DNA of 64,000 nt from Kordia sp050633145 (GCF_050633145.1 NZ_JBOEFY010000001.1:6297-70296), one strand, 5' to 3'; positions 26,356-35,291 are shown, counted from the stretch's first letter. Notes: generated from the sequence alone by a model not told the origin. Numbers and translations: made by a program.

Positions 26356-27129
26356 TTATTTATAGGGATAGGATAAAGTTAAGGAAACTCCTTTATTTTT
26401 TGCAGATTTCATTGCAAATTCTGCATTTATGATGGCTGCACGACTTTTCATATTAATTAATCCTGAGCCTTTTTCTATTTCTCCTTCTTCAAAACCAACA
26501 CCATCATCTTGTGCTAAGATAATCAATCGATCGGATTCAAAATTCAAAGTTACTTCTAAACTTTTAGCTTTTGAATGTTTAATTGCATTCGAAAAGAATT
26601 CTTGTAAAATACGGAACAAAATAATTTCTTCTTTAATATCTAAAGATCGTTCTTCTCCATGAGTCTGCAGAGTTGCGACTAAGAAATTTAACTTGTTAAA
26701 TCGATCTAACTCTACTTCTATCGACTTAATAAGTCCCATATTTTGGATAATCTCGGTATTCATTGTTTTTGAGAGCAATCGGATTTCTTGCAAACTCTTT
26801 CCAACAATTTCACTAATATCGTCTAATTTTTCTTTGTTTTCTTCGGTAAGTTGTGTTCCTAATATATTGATATGCATGCGTGCTACTGACAATAGCTGCC
26901 CAATATTATCATGCAATTCCCAACTCATATTCTGCAACGCTTGCTCTTGAATTTCTATTTGCGATTTGGCAATTTCTTCCATATACTGCTTCTCTGCTTC
27001 TTTCTTTTCAAGAATAAACTTCAGTTTACGCTTTTGAAAGAATACAAACAAGATGATGACAGTAATTAACAAAATAAGCAACACCATGGATGTTGCTGCT
27101 ACAAGCATTTGTACTTCTTGATCGTTCAT
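26356..27129 (-). CDS. Sensor histidine kinase (HisKA_3, NarX/DesK type)
   Basis: This 257-residue protein has a single N-terminal membrane helix (about 9-31), a coiled coil and a HisKA_3 dimerisation domain with His73 (MSWELHDNIGQLL). The ATPase domain has FFSNAIKHSKA and DDGVGFEEG. There is almost no extracytoplasmic part, so it cannot sense an external ligand alone. The two membrane proteins encoded just upstream (27301 and 27155) are candidates for the sensing partner. Confidence 0.93.
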   Translation of the reverse strand: MNDQEVQMLVAATSMVLLILLITVIILFVFFQKRKLKFILEKKEAEKQYMEEIAKSQIEIQEQALQNMSWELHDNIGQLLSVARMHINILGTQLTEENKEKLDDISEIVGKSLQEIRLLSKTMNTEIIQNMGLIKSIEVELDRFNKLNFLVATLQTHGEERSLDIKEEIILFRILQEFFSNAIKHSKAKSLEVTLNFESDRLIILAQDDGVGFEEGEIEKGSGLINMKSRAAIINAEFAMKSAKNKGVSLTLSYPYK

Positions 27130-27154
27130 AAGATTTCTTCAAATAATATCATTT

Positions 27155-27304
27155 TTAAGGAAACGTCTTTAAATTCGATTCTAAACTAATAATTTTCCTC
27201 TTTTTTTTATGTAAGAACACTAAAGTAACAACTACTAATATTCCTACAATAAAAATCGTTGAAGCGCAAATAAAAGCCAATGTACGTATTTCTGTTGGTG
27301 TCAT
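27155..27304 (-). CDS. 49-residue single-helix membrane protein
   Basis: The ATG at 27304 overlaps the stop of the preceding membrane protein gene (ATGA), a sign of translational coupling. The protein has a hydrophobic helix (about 8-31, ending LVVVTLVFL), then a basic stop-transfer segment (HKKKRK) and a short cytoplasmic tail. No family is recognised. Its place between a polytopic membrane protein and a histidine kinase suggests a role in the same sensing complex. Confidence 0.65.
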   Translation of the reverse strand: MTPTEIRTLAFICASTIFIVGILVVVTLVFLHKKKRKIISLESNLKTFP

Positions 27305-27954
27305 ATCTTTTTAGATTCTTGCATTTTTCTATAGGATTTGTAGAATCCTATAATATAACAACTATACATAATTAGATTTAGAGAAAATAAGACTAAGCTA
27401 TATATCCATTTATCAACATTTAAAAATAATTTAGAAGCAAAGAAAAACGGCATGTAAGTTGCATAAAACAGTAAAATTCCTAAAGCGAACCAGAAAACAG
27501 TTGAATCCGTAATATTAAGTATACTATCCTTACCAAATATTTCAATAAAATAAAAACAAATAGTTATTAATAAAAATACTGTTCCTACACCATATGTATA
27601 AAATTGAAAACCAGTTAAGAAACCTTGGCCATACATTATATTCCAAAAACTAAAAATCCAATATAAAACAATAAACAAGTTAACAAGTTTTTGCCTGCTT
27701 TTTGAATCTAACATCAGCCTAAACCACCATAAAAAGAAAGTTAATTGAACTATTGTATATGTATTATATACTGGGTAATTACGCATACCAAATAATTCAA
27801 AATAATATCCTCCAAAAAATTCAGTCAAAACAACATAAAAAATGCTGAAAATAAAATATTTGGCTTTAGTGTTTGCATAACTGGAATACGTAAAGCAACC
27901 ATATACTAATACTATTAAAGCCAAATATTTTGACAAGAAACGTAGTTCTTCCAT
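27301..27954 (-). CDS. Polytopic membrane protein, possible sensor partner
   Basis: This 217-residue protein has six or seven membrane helices spread over its whole length, rich in Phe and Tyr, and ends with a short basic tail. No domain is recognised. It is co-transcribed with the small membrane protein, kinase and response regulator that follow, with overlapping or very short spacing. I infer an input or target role in that two-component system. Confidence 0.75.
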   Translation of the reverse strand: MEELRFLSKYLALIVLVYGCFTYSSYANTKAKYFIFSIFYVVLTEFFGGYYFELFGMRNYPVYNTYTIVQLTFFLWWFRLMLDSKSRQKLVNLFIVLYWIFSFWNIMYGQGFLTGFQFYTYGVGTVFLLITICFYFIEIFGKDSILNITDSTVFWFALGILLFYATYMPFFFASKLFLNVDKWIYSLVLFSLNLIMYSCYIIGFYKSYRKMQESKKI

Positions 27955-27968
27955 TAATTATTTTAGTA

Positions 27969-28391
27969 TTATCCTCCGTAAGTATTAATTGGTGGTTTTC
28001 CACCATCTCCATAATTCATAGCTGAAATAGTAGTAATGTCTTTACTATCGTTTGCATCACCCGATTTTCCTCCTTCACTCATTCCTAAGCTTGCTTTGGT
28101 TGGACACATAAATAATGTGTTTCTTCCTGCTTTAGACTCATCTTCTGTTTCTGGATATACGCCAAAATAAAATCGGATACCATTAACATTAATTTTTTGC
28201 TCTAAAGCTTGTTCTTTTACATAATTAATATAGCCTTCTAAATCCTCTAGAGAATACCAGCTAGAACAACAGAAATGATCTTCATTTTCTACTCCAAAGC
28301 CTTCTTTTTGCTTGTCTTTGTAGCATAAATTTAATGCAGCTGCTTGCTCATTATTAATAAGTTTGTTTTTAGGGGTTTTGTAGTCACTCAT
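27969..28391 (-). CDS. Hypothetical protein with Gly-rich tail
   Basis: I place the start at 28391 (MSDYKTPKN), giving 140 residues. The upstream ATG at 28421 adds ten residues. The protein has a helical N-terminus (INNEQAAALNLCYKDKQK), then HFCCSSWYSLEDLEGYINYVK and a C-terminus rich in Gly, Asp and Ser ending NTYGG. No family is known to me. It lies 14 bp upstream of the membrane protein gene and probably heads the two-component operon. Confidence 0.6.
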   Translation of the reverse strand: MSDYKTPKNKLINNEQAAALNLCYKDKQKEGFGVENEDHFCCSSWYSLEDLEGYINYVKEQALEQKINVNGIRFYFGVYPETEDESKAGRNTLFMCPTKASLGMSEGGKSGDANDSKDITTISAMNYGDGGKPPINTYGG

Positions 28392-28647
28392 ACTTCTAAT
28401 ATTATTGATTATTGCCACCAAGTTATTTATAAAGAATCACAATTAAAAATGTTAATATGTGACTGTTGCTATTATTATAGGTTAAAAAACTGATAACTAG
28501 ATTTTTAAACAAAAAACACAATCAAAATTTCAGGATTTTTCCTTTTACAAAGGGGAAAAACCCCCTTTTAATAAAGGCTCTTTCCTCTTGTGTGCTATTT
28601 TTTAACAACTTAAATTCGCTTCACAATAAATAATAGATTTGCCATAA

Positions 28648-28905
28648 ATGACTTCCCTAGACAGAAATATGAATGCTTCACGCATTATTATTCAATCACA
28701 CATTGATAAAGCTTTTACTGAAAAGTTTATTCAATGGAATGACGGTTTAAACTATACTGAGTTTATCCGTGCATTATGGCGTTTGTTTTTATATCATGAC
28801 AGTTTTAAAGAAGGAACACAAGATATTTTAGGAAAGCTAACCGAAGAAGATGCTATGCAATTACTTTCCGATGAGATTGATATCACAAAATTGAAAGCTT
28901 CTTAA
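28648..28905 (+). CDS. Hypothetical 85-residue protein
   Basis: This is a small soluble, mainly helical protein without recognised motifs. It converges on the pxpC gene and overlaps its end by 23 bp. A good start context and a clean reading frame support it, but no function can be given. Confidence 0.55.
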   Translation: MTSLDRNMNASRIIIQSHIDKAFTEKFIQWNDGLNYTEFIRALWRLFLYHDSFKEGTQDILGKLTEEDAMQLLSDEIDITKLKAS

Positions 28906-29731
28906 ATAGTATTTTATCTCTTGTATGTTTTTGTGCCAATTTGATGATGCTTTTTTGATCTAATTGCAAAATTCTTGGATAACCTCCTGTCGTTTGACAA
29001 TCTTTCATCAATACAATCAATTTTCCCGAAGGCGTTAACTGAATTGTTCCTGGCAATACTGCCGAAGTGATAATTGATGGACACTCATTTTCAATAGTTT
29101 CATGCAGCTGATACGCCATTCTGTTATTTAAACCTATAGAAAATTCAGTATTGAATAACTTTTCTTGTTGCTGTTTTGATAAAAAATCAAATTCCGGACC
29201 TTTGTAAACGTGTATTTCTTTATTTATAAAAATTTCTTTTTGAAGTGCGATGTTTGCTTTAGAGCCAATTTGTTTTACATGTGCTTGATATGGAATGAAA
29301 TCTCCTGTAGCAATTCGGGATTTTGGAGTGATTGCATCATAGTAACTTCTACTTTTCAATATTTTTTCGGTTTGAAACCCTTTTTTTACGGCTAGATACG
29401 TTCGAACACCATAATTTCGCTTACCAAACTTCAATTGATCGCCTTTACTGACGTTTAGAGGAACATTTAATCGTACTGCTTGATTATTTAGTATTGGTGA
29501 CAAATAAGCTCCGCAAATGACAATTTGAGTAGCTTCATGAAAACACACACTAACTCCTTGTAAAGTCATTTCTAAAACGGCATCGTTTTCATCGTTTCCT
29601 AAAATGTGATTCGCCAATTTCGCATGATATTCGTCCATAACTCCCGAAACTGGAACGCCATAATTTCGATACTCAAATCTTCCTAAATCTTGAATCGAAG
29701 AGTATAATCCGCTATGCAAAATCTCTAACAT
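28883..29731 (-). CDS. pxpC: 5-oxoprolinase subunit C (biotin-dependent carboxyltransferase family)
   Basis: This 282-residue protein matches PxpC/KipA. It has GLYSSIQDLGRFEYRNYGVPVSG at the N-terminus and VLPGTIQLTPSGKLIVLMKDCQTTGGYPRI-type sequence near the C-terminus. With PxpA and PxpB it forms the ATP-dependent 5-oxoprolinase, which opens 5-oxoproline to glutamate. It overlaps the end of the fused pxpA-pxpB gene by 7 bp. Length is slightly shorter than usual. Confidence 0.92.
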   Translation of the reverse strand: MLEILHSGLYSSIQDLGRFEYRNYGVPVSGVMDEYHAKLANHILGNDENDAVLEMTLQGVSVCFHEATQIVICGAYLSPILNNQAVRLNVPLNVSKGDQLKFGKRNYGVRTYLAVKKGFQTEKILKSRSYYDAITPKSRIATGDFIPYQAHVKQIGSKANIALQKEIFINKEIHVYKGPEFDFLSKQQQEKLFNTEFSIGLNNRMAYQLHETIENECPSIITSAVLPGTIQLTPSGKLIVLMKDCQTTGGYPRILQLDQKSIIKLAQKHTRDKILFKKLSIL

Positions 29732-31179
29732 ATTTCAGTCGATTTTAAAGTGTAATTTCCGTTAGAAACTGCTGTTAAAATTTCATGATATTCTTCAAGT
29801 GTAATTGATACAAATTTTATGAAATCACCTGCTTTTGCAAAACATGGATTTTCACTTGAAACATCAAAAAAATTGATGGGAGAATTTCCTAAAATTTGCC
29901 AACCACCTGGACTCGATTTTGGGTAGATTCCTGTTTGCATTCCACCAATACCAACAGCACCTTTTTTGACTTCTAATCGCGGTGTTGATTTACGATCAAT
30001 ATGCAATCGTTTATCGAGTCCGCCCAAGTATAAAAAACCAGGTAAAAAACCGATAGAAAAAACTTGATATTCTGAAGCTGTATGAAGCTTAATAATTTCT
30101 GTTACAGATAGCTTGTTTTTTTGAGCGATTTCTTCCAAGTCAATTCCAAATGAAGCATCGTAACACACTGGAACTTCCCAACAAAATCGTGCTGAAGTCT
30201 GTATTTTGTCAAATTCTAGCAAAAACAAATGTTCCAACAAATGTTGGAGTGTTCTGAAATTTATTTTTAAATTATCATAAATAATTAATAATGAATTATT
30301 TGATTGAATTACATCAAGTAAAACTTTAATATTAAAACTCAATACTTTTTCTTTATATTCCAACACGTTATTCAGCACTTTTGCAGCCATTTTGGCTTCC
30401 CAAGTAAGCAATATTCCTGAATCACCATACATTGTATAGCTAGGAAAAGTTGGTTTTGAGAGTTGATTTTTAGCATTGAAATGTGAATGCAATTGTTGTA
30501 CAATTTCAATCGCATATAAGGTATCTGAATGCACACAAAACGTATCTGATTTTAATATGATTTTTTGATTAGAAATGGTTTGTACTTTTTGTTCATTTTT
30601 AAGTCTAGAAACATGTGGAATAACCTCCTCTATTTTGGTTAAAATCGCATTGTTCTTTTTACGTGAAACGAGTGTTAAATCATCGTTGTAATTTCGATCA
30701 GCAAAAGCTTCATAAACGATCTCAAAATTTTGCTGTAAAGCGAACGTTTCAATCACAGAATTATATGGAACATAGAGTTTATATTTGCCTTTATATTTTG
30801 AAATTGCTTTGAGAAATAGTTGTGCTTTTTCTTCACTTTTTGCTACATCATTATACAGTGCTCCATGCGGTTTTATATGCACAATTTTTGCTGCATGTAA
30901 AGCAACAATTTCTTCTAGATTTGTGATTTGTTGTTGTATCGTTTTGATGAATTCGGCGGAAGCCATATCTACAGAAATACGTCCAAAATTTTCCCGATCA
31001 GGATACGAAGGATGCGCGCCAATTTCTACTTGATATTTTTTTGCCAGCGCAACTACTTCATGCATGGTTTCCGCATCACCTGCATGTCCGCCACACGCAA
31101 TATTGCATGCATTGATGTACGGCATGAGAATTTCCTCATTGTCTACGCCTTCTCCAACATCACAATTGATATGTAGCAT
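29725..31179 (-). CDS. pxpAB: Fused 5-oxoprolinase subunits A and B
   Basis: This 484-residue protein joins two subunits that are usually separate. Residues 1-240 are PxpA (LamB/YcsF family), with NCDVGEG, the metal-binding-like NIACGGHAGD and GAHPSYPDR. Residues 250-484 are PxpB (KipI family), with MYGDSGILL, FSIGFLPGFLYLGGL and PRLEVKKGAVGIGG. The complex converts 5-oxoproline to glutamate with ATP. The downstream pxpC overlaps the stop. Fusion would guarantee equal amounts of A and B. Confidence 0.93.
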   Translation of the reverse strand: MLHINCDVGEGVDNEEILMPYINACNIACGGHAGDAETMHEVVALAKKYQVEIGAHPSYPDRENFGRISVDMASAEFIKTIQQQITNLEEIVALHAAKIVHIKPHGALYNDVAKSEEKAQLFLKAISKYKGKYKLYVPYNSVIETFALQQNFEIVYEAFADRNYNDDLTLVSRKKNNAILTKIEEVIPHVSRLKNEQKVQTISNQKIILKSDTFCVHSDTLYAIEIVQQLHSHFNAKNQLSKPTFPSYTMYGDSGILLTWEAKMAAKVLNNVLEYKEKVLSFNIKVLLDVIQSNNSLLIIYDNLKINFRTLQHLLEHLFLLEFDKIQTSARFCWEVPVCYDASFGIDLEEIAQKNKLSVTEIIKLHTASEYQVFSIGFLPGFLYLGGLDKRLHIDRKSTPRLEVKKGAVGIGGMQTGIYPKSSPGGWQILGNSPINFFDVSSENPCFAKAGDFIKFVSITLEEYHEILTAVSNGNYTLKSTEIC

Positions 31180-31248
31180 TTTTTGGGTTTTGGGTTTTGG
31201 GTTAAGTTGTTTACTTTCTTAGTATTTTCATAGCATAAACTCTTAAAC

Positions 31249-32439
31249 TTAAAACAACGTATAAATTCCTTTTACCCCAAGAATTATGGTAATTAGAATG
31301 ATACAAATAGCTAGTATGTTTTGAAATAACGTGTTCTTGTAATTCCCTAAAACATTGGCTTTGTTAACTATCCACACTAAAAAGATAGCGACAATTGGTA
31401 GTAATAAAGCATTGGCTACTTGAGCAAACGTAATGACTTCTAAAGGTTTAAATTCTAGAGATGAAAATACAACTCCCAATATTAAAATGATTGCCCAAAC
31501 GGCTCTAAAACGATTGTCTTTTAAGGAAGCTTTCCAGCCAAAACAACTTTTTGCTACATACGCAGCCGCTAAAGGCGCTGTAATTGCAGAGGTGATTCCT
31601 GCTGCAAATAAGCCAATTCCGAGTAAGTATTTTGCATTTTCTCCGTATAAAGGTTCTAATCCTTTCGCTAGATCTAAAGCGTTGTCTACGTTACCTCCTG
31701 CAATTGCCGTAGCTGCTACAATAATTGCTATAGAGACAATTCCTCCTAAAACTATAGAGATCATTGTGTCTTTTCTAGCACTTGATAAATCATCTTTTGT
31801 TTTCCATTTTTCTTTGACTAAGGATGCATGCAGAAAAAGATTGTACGGAACTACTGTTGTTCCTATCAATCCAATAATAATTAAGCTACTGTTTTCTGGA
31901 AATGAAGGTGTAAATGTTCCTTTTAGTATAGCAACAATATCTGGTTTCGTAAGAATTGCCGTGATTAAAAATGAGATACTCATTATCAATACAAGTGCTA
32001 CCAAACTACGTTCTAGTATTTTATAGTTTCCTATAAATAGTACTATAAAAGCGATAATTCCGATCAATATTGGGTAGAATACAGCAGTTTCTTTACCAAA
32101 GACTTGCATTCCCAATGTTGCGCCGCTTATATTCCCTGCCTCGTATGCTGCATTTCCAATAACAATTGCGCCTAGAATTAAGAAGATTGCTATGTTTCGT
32201 AACAACGGACTTGTTATTTGCCCTTTTATAACTTCCGCTAATCCTTTTTGCGTAACGATTCCTGTGCGAGCTGCCATTTCTTGTAATACAACCGTTGCAA
32301 TGATAGATAGCAACATTGCCCACAGTAAGCTGTAACCAAATTGCACACCGGCTTTGGTACACATCGTAACCGTTCCTGGTCCTATAAACGCTGCTGCAAC
32401 AAGCGTTCCTGGTCCTATATTTTTAATCCATTTGAACAT
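31249..32439 (-). CDS. Nramp-related transporter without the metal-binding motifs
   Basis: This 396-residue protein is polytopic with about eleven helices and clear Nramp similarity (GYSLLWAMLLS, QEMAARTGIVT). Helix 1, which carries DPGN in metal-transporting Nramps, reads GPGT. Helix 6, normally MPH, reads VPY. Both metal ligands are therefore missing. An Nramp-like gene (ycsG) also stands beside ycsF and kipIA in Bacillus subtilis. I infer that this branch carries another substrate, perhaps 5-oxoproline. Confidence 0.85.
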   Translation of the reverse strand: MFKWIKNIGPGTLVAAAFIGPGTVTMCTKAGVQFGYSLLWAMLLSIIATVVLQEMAARTGIVTQKGLAEVIKGQITSPLLRNIAIFLILGAIVIGNAAYEAGNISGATLGMQVFGKETAVFYPILIGIIAFIVLFIGNYKILERSLVALVLIMSISFLITAILTKPDIVAILKGTFTPSFPENSSLIIIGLIGTTVVPYNLFLHASLVKEKWKTKDDLSSARKDTMISIVLGGIVSIAIIVAATAIAGGNVDNALDLAKGLEPLYGENAKYLLGIGLFAAGITSAITAPLAAAYVAKSCFGWKASLKDNRFRAVWAIILILGVVFSSLEFKPLEVITFAQVANALLLPIVAIFLVWIVNKANVLGNYKNTLFQNILAICIILITIILGVKGIYTLF

Positions 32440-33568
32440 TGGCTGCAGTATTTAAAGCATAGATTGCAAATGAACCTAACCAGTGTGTTCCTTCATAGTT
32501 ATCGTCTACAATGCTTGGTAGTGAATAGTTTATGTGTTGATTTGCAACATTTTTTAAGTGTGCATATTCAGGAAATTCGTTGGCAATTCCGTATAAACAC
32601 CATGCTCTACTGAAATTGACACCATCTAAATGCACTAGTTTTCCATCAGTACGATCAGACACTTTTCCTTGCGCTAGTTGAAAATCTTTATCTGCTAGTT
32701 GTGGTAAGAATTTGTTGAGCCACGTTTTAAAAGCTTCTTTCCCTAATACTCTTCGCATGATATCTGCTTCTTCCAGACATGGTGATAGAAAGTCAAATCC
32801 GCTTGGTTCCCAAGATATTGGACAGTTTTCATCAGTCATGTAAAAGTCTTTTGCTCTTTGCTCTATGAGACTTTTTAAGGCTGTATCTTCCACAGTTTTA
32901 GCATAATCATAGGCAAATGTGAGTCCAAAAGCTGTATTTGTGTGTTCTCCTACTCTGATTGGGTAATTTAGTTTTGGTAAGAAATTTAAATATCCTTGTA
33001 CAATTATATCAGTCATAGGTTGTAGATTCGCTTCCAACTTGCGTGCTAACGGATCGTCCCAAGTATGTAATTCTTCTGCGAGTTTTAGCAACCAAGCCCA
33101 ACCGTACGTGCGTTCAAACGATTTGTTGTATTTTCCTTTGAAGTATAGAATTTCGATTTCTATATTTTCTTTGGATATGTTTTCGGCTAATTTCTCTCTG
33201 ATTTCTGCGCTGTTTTCTAAGTTTGGAAATTGCTTTAGTAAAGTTACCAACGACCAATGTCCGTGCACAGAAGAATGCCAGTCAAAACAACCGTAAAATG
33301 CTGGATGCAATACTCTTGGAGATTGTAAATCTTCTTCACTCCCAATGGTTTGATTGAGTTTGTTAGGATATTCTTCCTGCATACAATGCAATGGTAATGC
33401 TGCTAAACGATTGGCTTCTGCTAAGGATAAAGCGGCTATTTTACTAGAGACTGTGATGGTTTTACTTGTTTTTGTAGTTTTTGGTGTTGTTTTCTTGATT
33501 TCTTTGGTTTCTTTTGGTTGACATTGTACAAAAATACAAAGCATCAAAAAGTAGCTAATTTTTTTCAA
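32423..33568 (-). CDS. DUF2891 family lipoprotein
   Basis: This 381-residue protein has a lipoprotein signal (MKKISYFLMLCIFVQC) and a Lys/Thr-rich linker (about 20-45). A domain matching DUF2891 follows, recognisable by LHPAFYGCFDWHSSVHGHWS and many conserved Trp, His and Glu, suggesting an alpha-barrel enzyme. The activity is not known to me. Its 3' end overlaps the start of the Nramp-like gene by 17 bp, so it belongs to the pxp operon. Confidence 0.85.
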   Translation of the reverse strand: MKKISYFLMLCIFVQCQPKETKEIKKTTPKTTKTSKTITVSSKIAALSLAEANRLAALPLHCMQEEYPNKLNQTIGSEEDLQSPRVLHPAFYGCFDWHSSVHGHWSLVTLLKQFPNLENSAEIREKLAENISKENIEIEILYFKGKYNKSFERTYGWAWLLKLAEELHTWDDPLARKLEANLQPMTDIIVQGYLNFLPKLNYPIRVGEHTNTAFGLTFAYDYAKTVEDTALKSLIEQRAKDFYMTDENCPISWEPSGFDFLSPCLEEADIMRRVLGKEAFKTWLNKFLPQLADKDFQLAQGKVSDRTDGKLVHLDGVNFSRAWCLYGIANEFPEYAHLKNVANQHINYSLPSIVDDNYEGTHWLGSFAIYALNTAANVQMD

Positions 33569-33728
33569 TTTTGATGGTGTTTTGGTTGAAGCTTCAATAT
33601 AGGAATTTTGTTTGGAATGTTGGGCTACTAGATTTCTAGACTTCTTAGATTGTTAGACTTGTTAGATCTTTAGACGTATTTACCTAGACAAGCTCAGCAC
33701 AAGTGTTTTTAGATTGTTATATGTTGAA

Positions 33729-34280
33729 TTATTTTTTTAGATACAGTGTGAGTTTTGCATAATCGATAATAGCTTCTTTTTCACTTAGAATGTCAGCACC
33801 TATGATTCCATCTATTTCTTCTGTTTCATAGTTTTCTAATGCTTTATTGACTACATCTAAATTCATTAAAAATACGGTGTAATCTTTTAACTCTAGTGAT
33901 TCTAGACGAAGTGTGTTTCCTGTAGATTCTTGTAATAAGATGTCTGTAATTCCTGCGCTTGTGGCTAATTGTTCAGAAGTTTCAGCTTTCATTTTAAATT
34001 TTGCTTTTGCTTTTGCATCAACTGTGGTTGAATTTGCTCCTGTATCTAAAATAAAGTTTCCTTCTACGCCATTGATAGAAATTTGTAATTGCAAATGCCC
34101 TGTAAATATTTTAGTCAGTGGAATTTTTACATATCCATTTTTTAGTAAAATCCCCTCTAAATTTAATTCGCCTTTTACTGTTTCTTGAGAAGATTTGTGT
34201 GTTTGTCTAAATTCAGTACTAAAACTGTACCCTACAAATAGTGCTACACAAAGTCCAATTGTAATTAGTGTTTTTTTCAT
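33729..34280 (-). CDS. Retropepsin-like aspartic protease family protein
   Basis: This 183-residue protein has an N-terminal signal helix (about 4-20) and one aspartic protease motif, FILDTGANSTTVD, with catalytic Asp79. IDGIIGADIL near the end is the second family signature. Proteins of this size act as dimers, each chain giving one Asp. It is probably exported to the periplasm. It stands alone between the pxp cluster and the peptide cluster. No substrate can be named. Confidence 0.85.
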   Translation of the reverse strand: MKKTLITIGLCVALFVGYSFSTEFRQTHKSSQETVKGELNLEGILLKNGYVKIPLTKIFTGHLQLQISINGVEGNFILDTGANSTTVDAKAKAKFKMKAETSEQLATSAGITDILLQESTGNTLRLESLELKDYTVFLMNLDVVNKALENYETEEIDGIIGADILSEKEAIIDYAKLTLYLKK

Positions 34281-34361
34281 AAAAATCTCATCAAAAGTGC
34301 TATTACTGCAATATAATTAATTTCTATCTGATGTTTTGTTGATGAGATACTTATTGTAGCT

Positions 34362-34385
34362 AAAAAAAGCAAGTCAAAGCTTGCT
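34362..34385 (-). terminator. Intrinsic terminator of the peptide gene at 34419
   Basis: On the minus strand AGCAAG and CTTGCT form a 6-bp stem with a six-base loop, followed by seven T. It is the last stop for the four-peptide cluster. Confidence 0.75.
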
Positions 34386-34418
34386 AGAATATAAGTGTTT
34401 TTTAGTGTCTATAATGAT

Positions 34419-34646
34419 TTATGGTGTGCAGATAACCCAAGAACATCCGAGCCCGTAACCTTGCTCAGTTAAACATACTTCAGGTCCGCAACTTCTTGGT
34501 CTAGCACAACTTTCAATTACCGTGCATACACCTGGAAGTGGTCTTTTAGATATTTCTATTGGGTTTGCCTGTCCTGCTTTAGGTTGTTCTAAATTGGAAA
34601 TAACATTTTTGTGCAATGTTAATTTTTGAAATTTTATTTTTTTCAT
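34419..34646 (-). CDS. Leader peptide precursor of the CSW/GYG group (AG site)
   Basis: This is a 75-residue peptide. The leader MKKIKFQKLTLHKNVISNL is followed by KAGQA, so the usual GG is replaced by AG. The core has six Cys. Its second half, SCGPEVCLTEQGYGLGCSW and then VIC, is closely shared with the peptides at 34744 and 35485. It is the last of four peptide genes below the membrane LytTR regulator. Confidence 0.78.
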   Translation of the reverse strand: MKKIKFQKLTLHKNVISNLEQPKAGQANPIEISKRPLPGVCTVIESCARPRSCGPEVCLTEQGYGLGCSWVICTP

Positions 34647-34703
34647 AATAACTGTCGCTTTTAATGAATCAAATTATATTTTCAATTGATTTAAATTAGA
34701 AAC

Positions 34704-34737
34704 GTTGAAAAAGCAAACCGAAATTTGCTTTTTCAAC
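34704..34737. terminator. Long-stem terminator between peptide genes
   Basis: A 14-bp perfect stem, GTTGAAAAAGCAAA and its complement, encloses a six-base loop that contains UUCG on the minus strand. It lies 6 bp after the stop of the peptide gene at 34744. Confidence 0.88.
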
Positions 34738-34743
34738 ATCATT

Positions 34744-34980
34744 TTATGCACCTGGTGCTGCACAGATTAACCAAGAACAAGGAAATCCGTATCCATTTTC
34801 AGTAATACAAACATCTGGTCCACAACTTCTTCGAATTGATTCACAAATGTCTGGGCATCCAGATCCTACGCGAGTTCCTACTGGTTCTGCTCCATTTGCT
34901 GCTACCCCACCTTTTACTTGATCAAGGTTTGAGATTGCATCTTTGTTTAACGATAGTTTTTTTAGATTCTTTTTTTTCAT
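34744..34980 (-). CDS. GG-leader peptide precursor of the CSW/GYG group
   Basis: This is a 78-residue peptide. The leader MKKKNLKKLSLNKDAISNL reaches GG at 24-25. The core has six Cys with the motif SCGPDVCITENGYGFPCSW, then LIC. Positions of the last four Cys and of Gly-Tyr-Gly match those in the peptides at 34419 and 35485, though the segments before them vary. This is the best-conserved core family in the window. Confidence 0.82.
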   Translation of the reverse strand: MKKKNLKKLSLNKDAISNLDQVKGGVAANGAEPVGTRVGSGCPDICESIRRSCGPDVCITENGYGFPCSWLICAAPGA

Positions 34981-35011
34981 CTGTTGATTATTTTTAGTTC
35001 ATTTAATTAAG

Positions 35012-35037
35012 AAAAGCGAACCTAAGGGTTCGCTTTT
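35012..35037. terminator. Hairpin terminator of the AAGCGAAC family
   Basis: AAAAGCGAACC and GGTTCGCTTTT form an 11-bp stem with a four-base loop. It follows the peptide gene at 35049 and shares the outer stem of the C(UUCG)G terminators, but its loop differs. Confidence 0.88.
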
Positions 35038-35048
35038 AAAATTCTTTT

Positions 35049-35291
35049 TTAAACAGCTCCAGCATTTACTGGCACAACGTTGTTACAAGGTGTTGTGAAA
35101 TTAGGACAGTCATCTCCTTTACATTGTGTTTTTCGAACTGTATCACATACTTCACAGTTGGACCATACATTTGTCCCTACAGCGACTGGGCTTGCTGCTG
35201 CAGCTCCTGCTACAAGTCCTCCTCGTAAATTATCTAGTCTAGAGATTGCTCTTTTTTGAAGGCTCAATTTGTTTACATTCTTTTTTTTCAT
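35049..35291 (-). CDS. GG-leader peptide precursor with divergent core
   Basis: This is an 80-residue peptide. The leader MKKKNVNKLSLQKRAISRL reaches RGG at residues 23-25. It is followed by an Ala/Val-rich linker and a core with five Cys (SNCEVC, TQCKGDDC, TPC). Unlike its three neighbours it lacks the GYG/CSW motif. A pair of TTGTGAYGAATGA repeats lies 131 bp upstream, at 35422-35454. Confidence 0.8.
   Translation of the reverse strand: MKKKNVNKLSLQKRAISRLDNLRGGLVAGAAAASPVAVGTNVWSNCEVCDTVRKTQCKGDDCPNFTTPCNNVVPVNAGAV

Noticed and set aside
27969..28391. Another GG-leader precursor
   Set aside because: The protein is 140 residues long, lacks the leader pattern, and its Gly residues are at the C-terminus.
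33630..33700. Repeated TAGACTTCTTAGATTG phrase, also at about 42578
   Set aside because: It is a short, AT-rich, low-complexity similarity between two intergenic regions with no associated structure.
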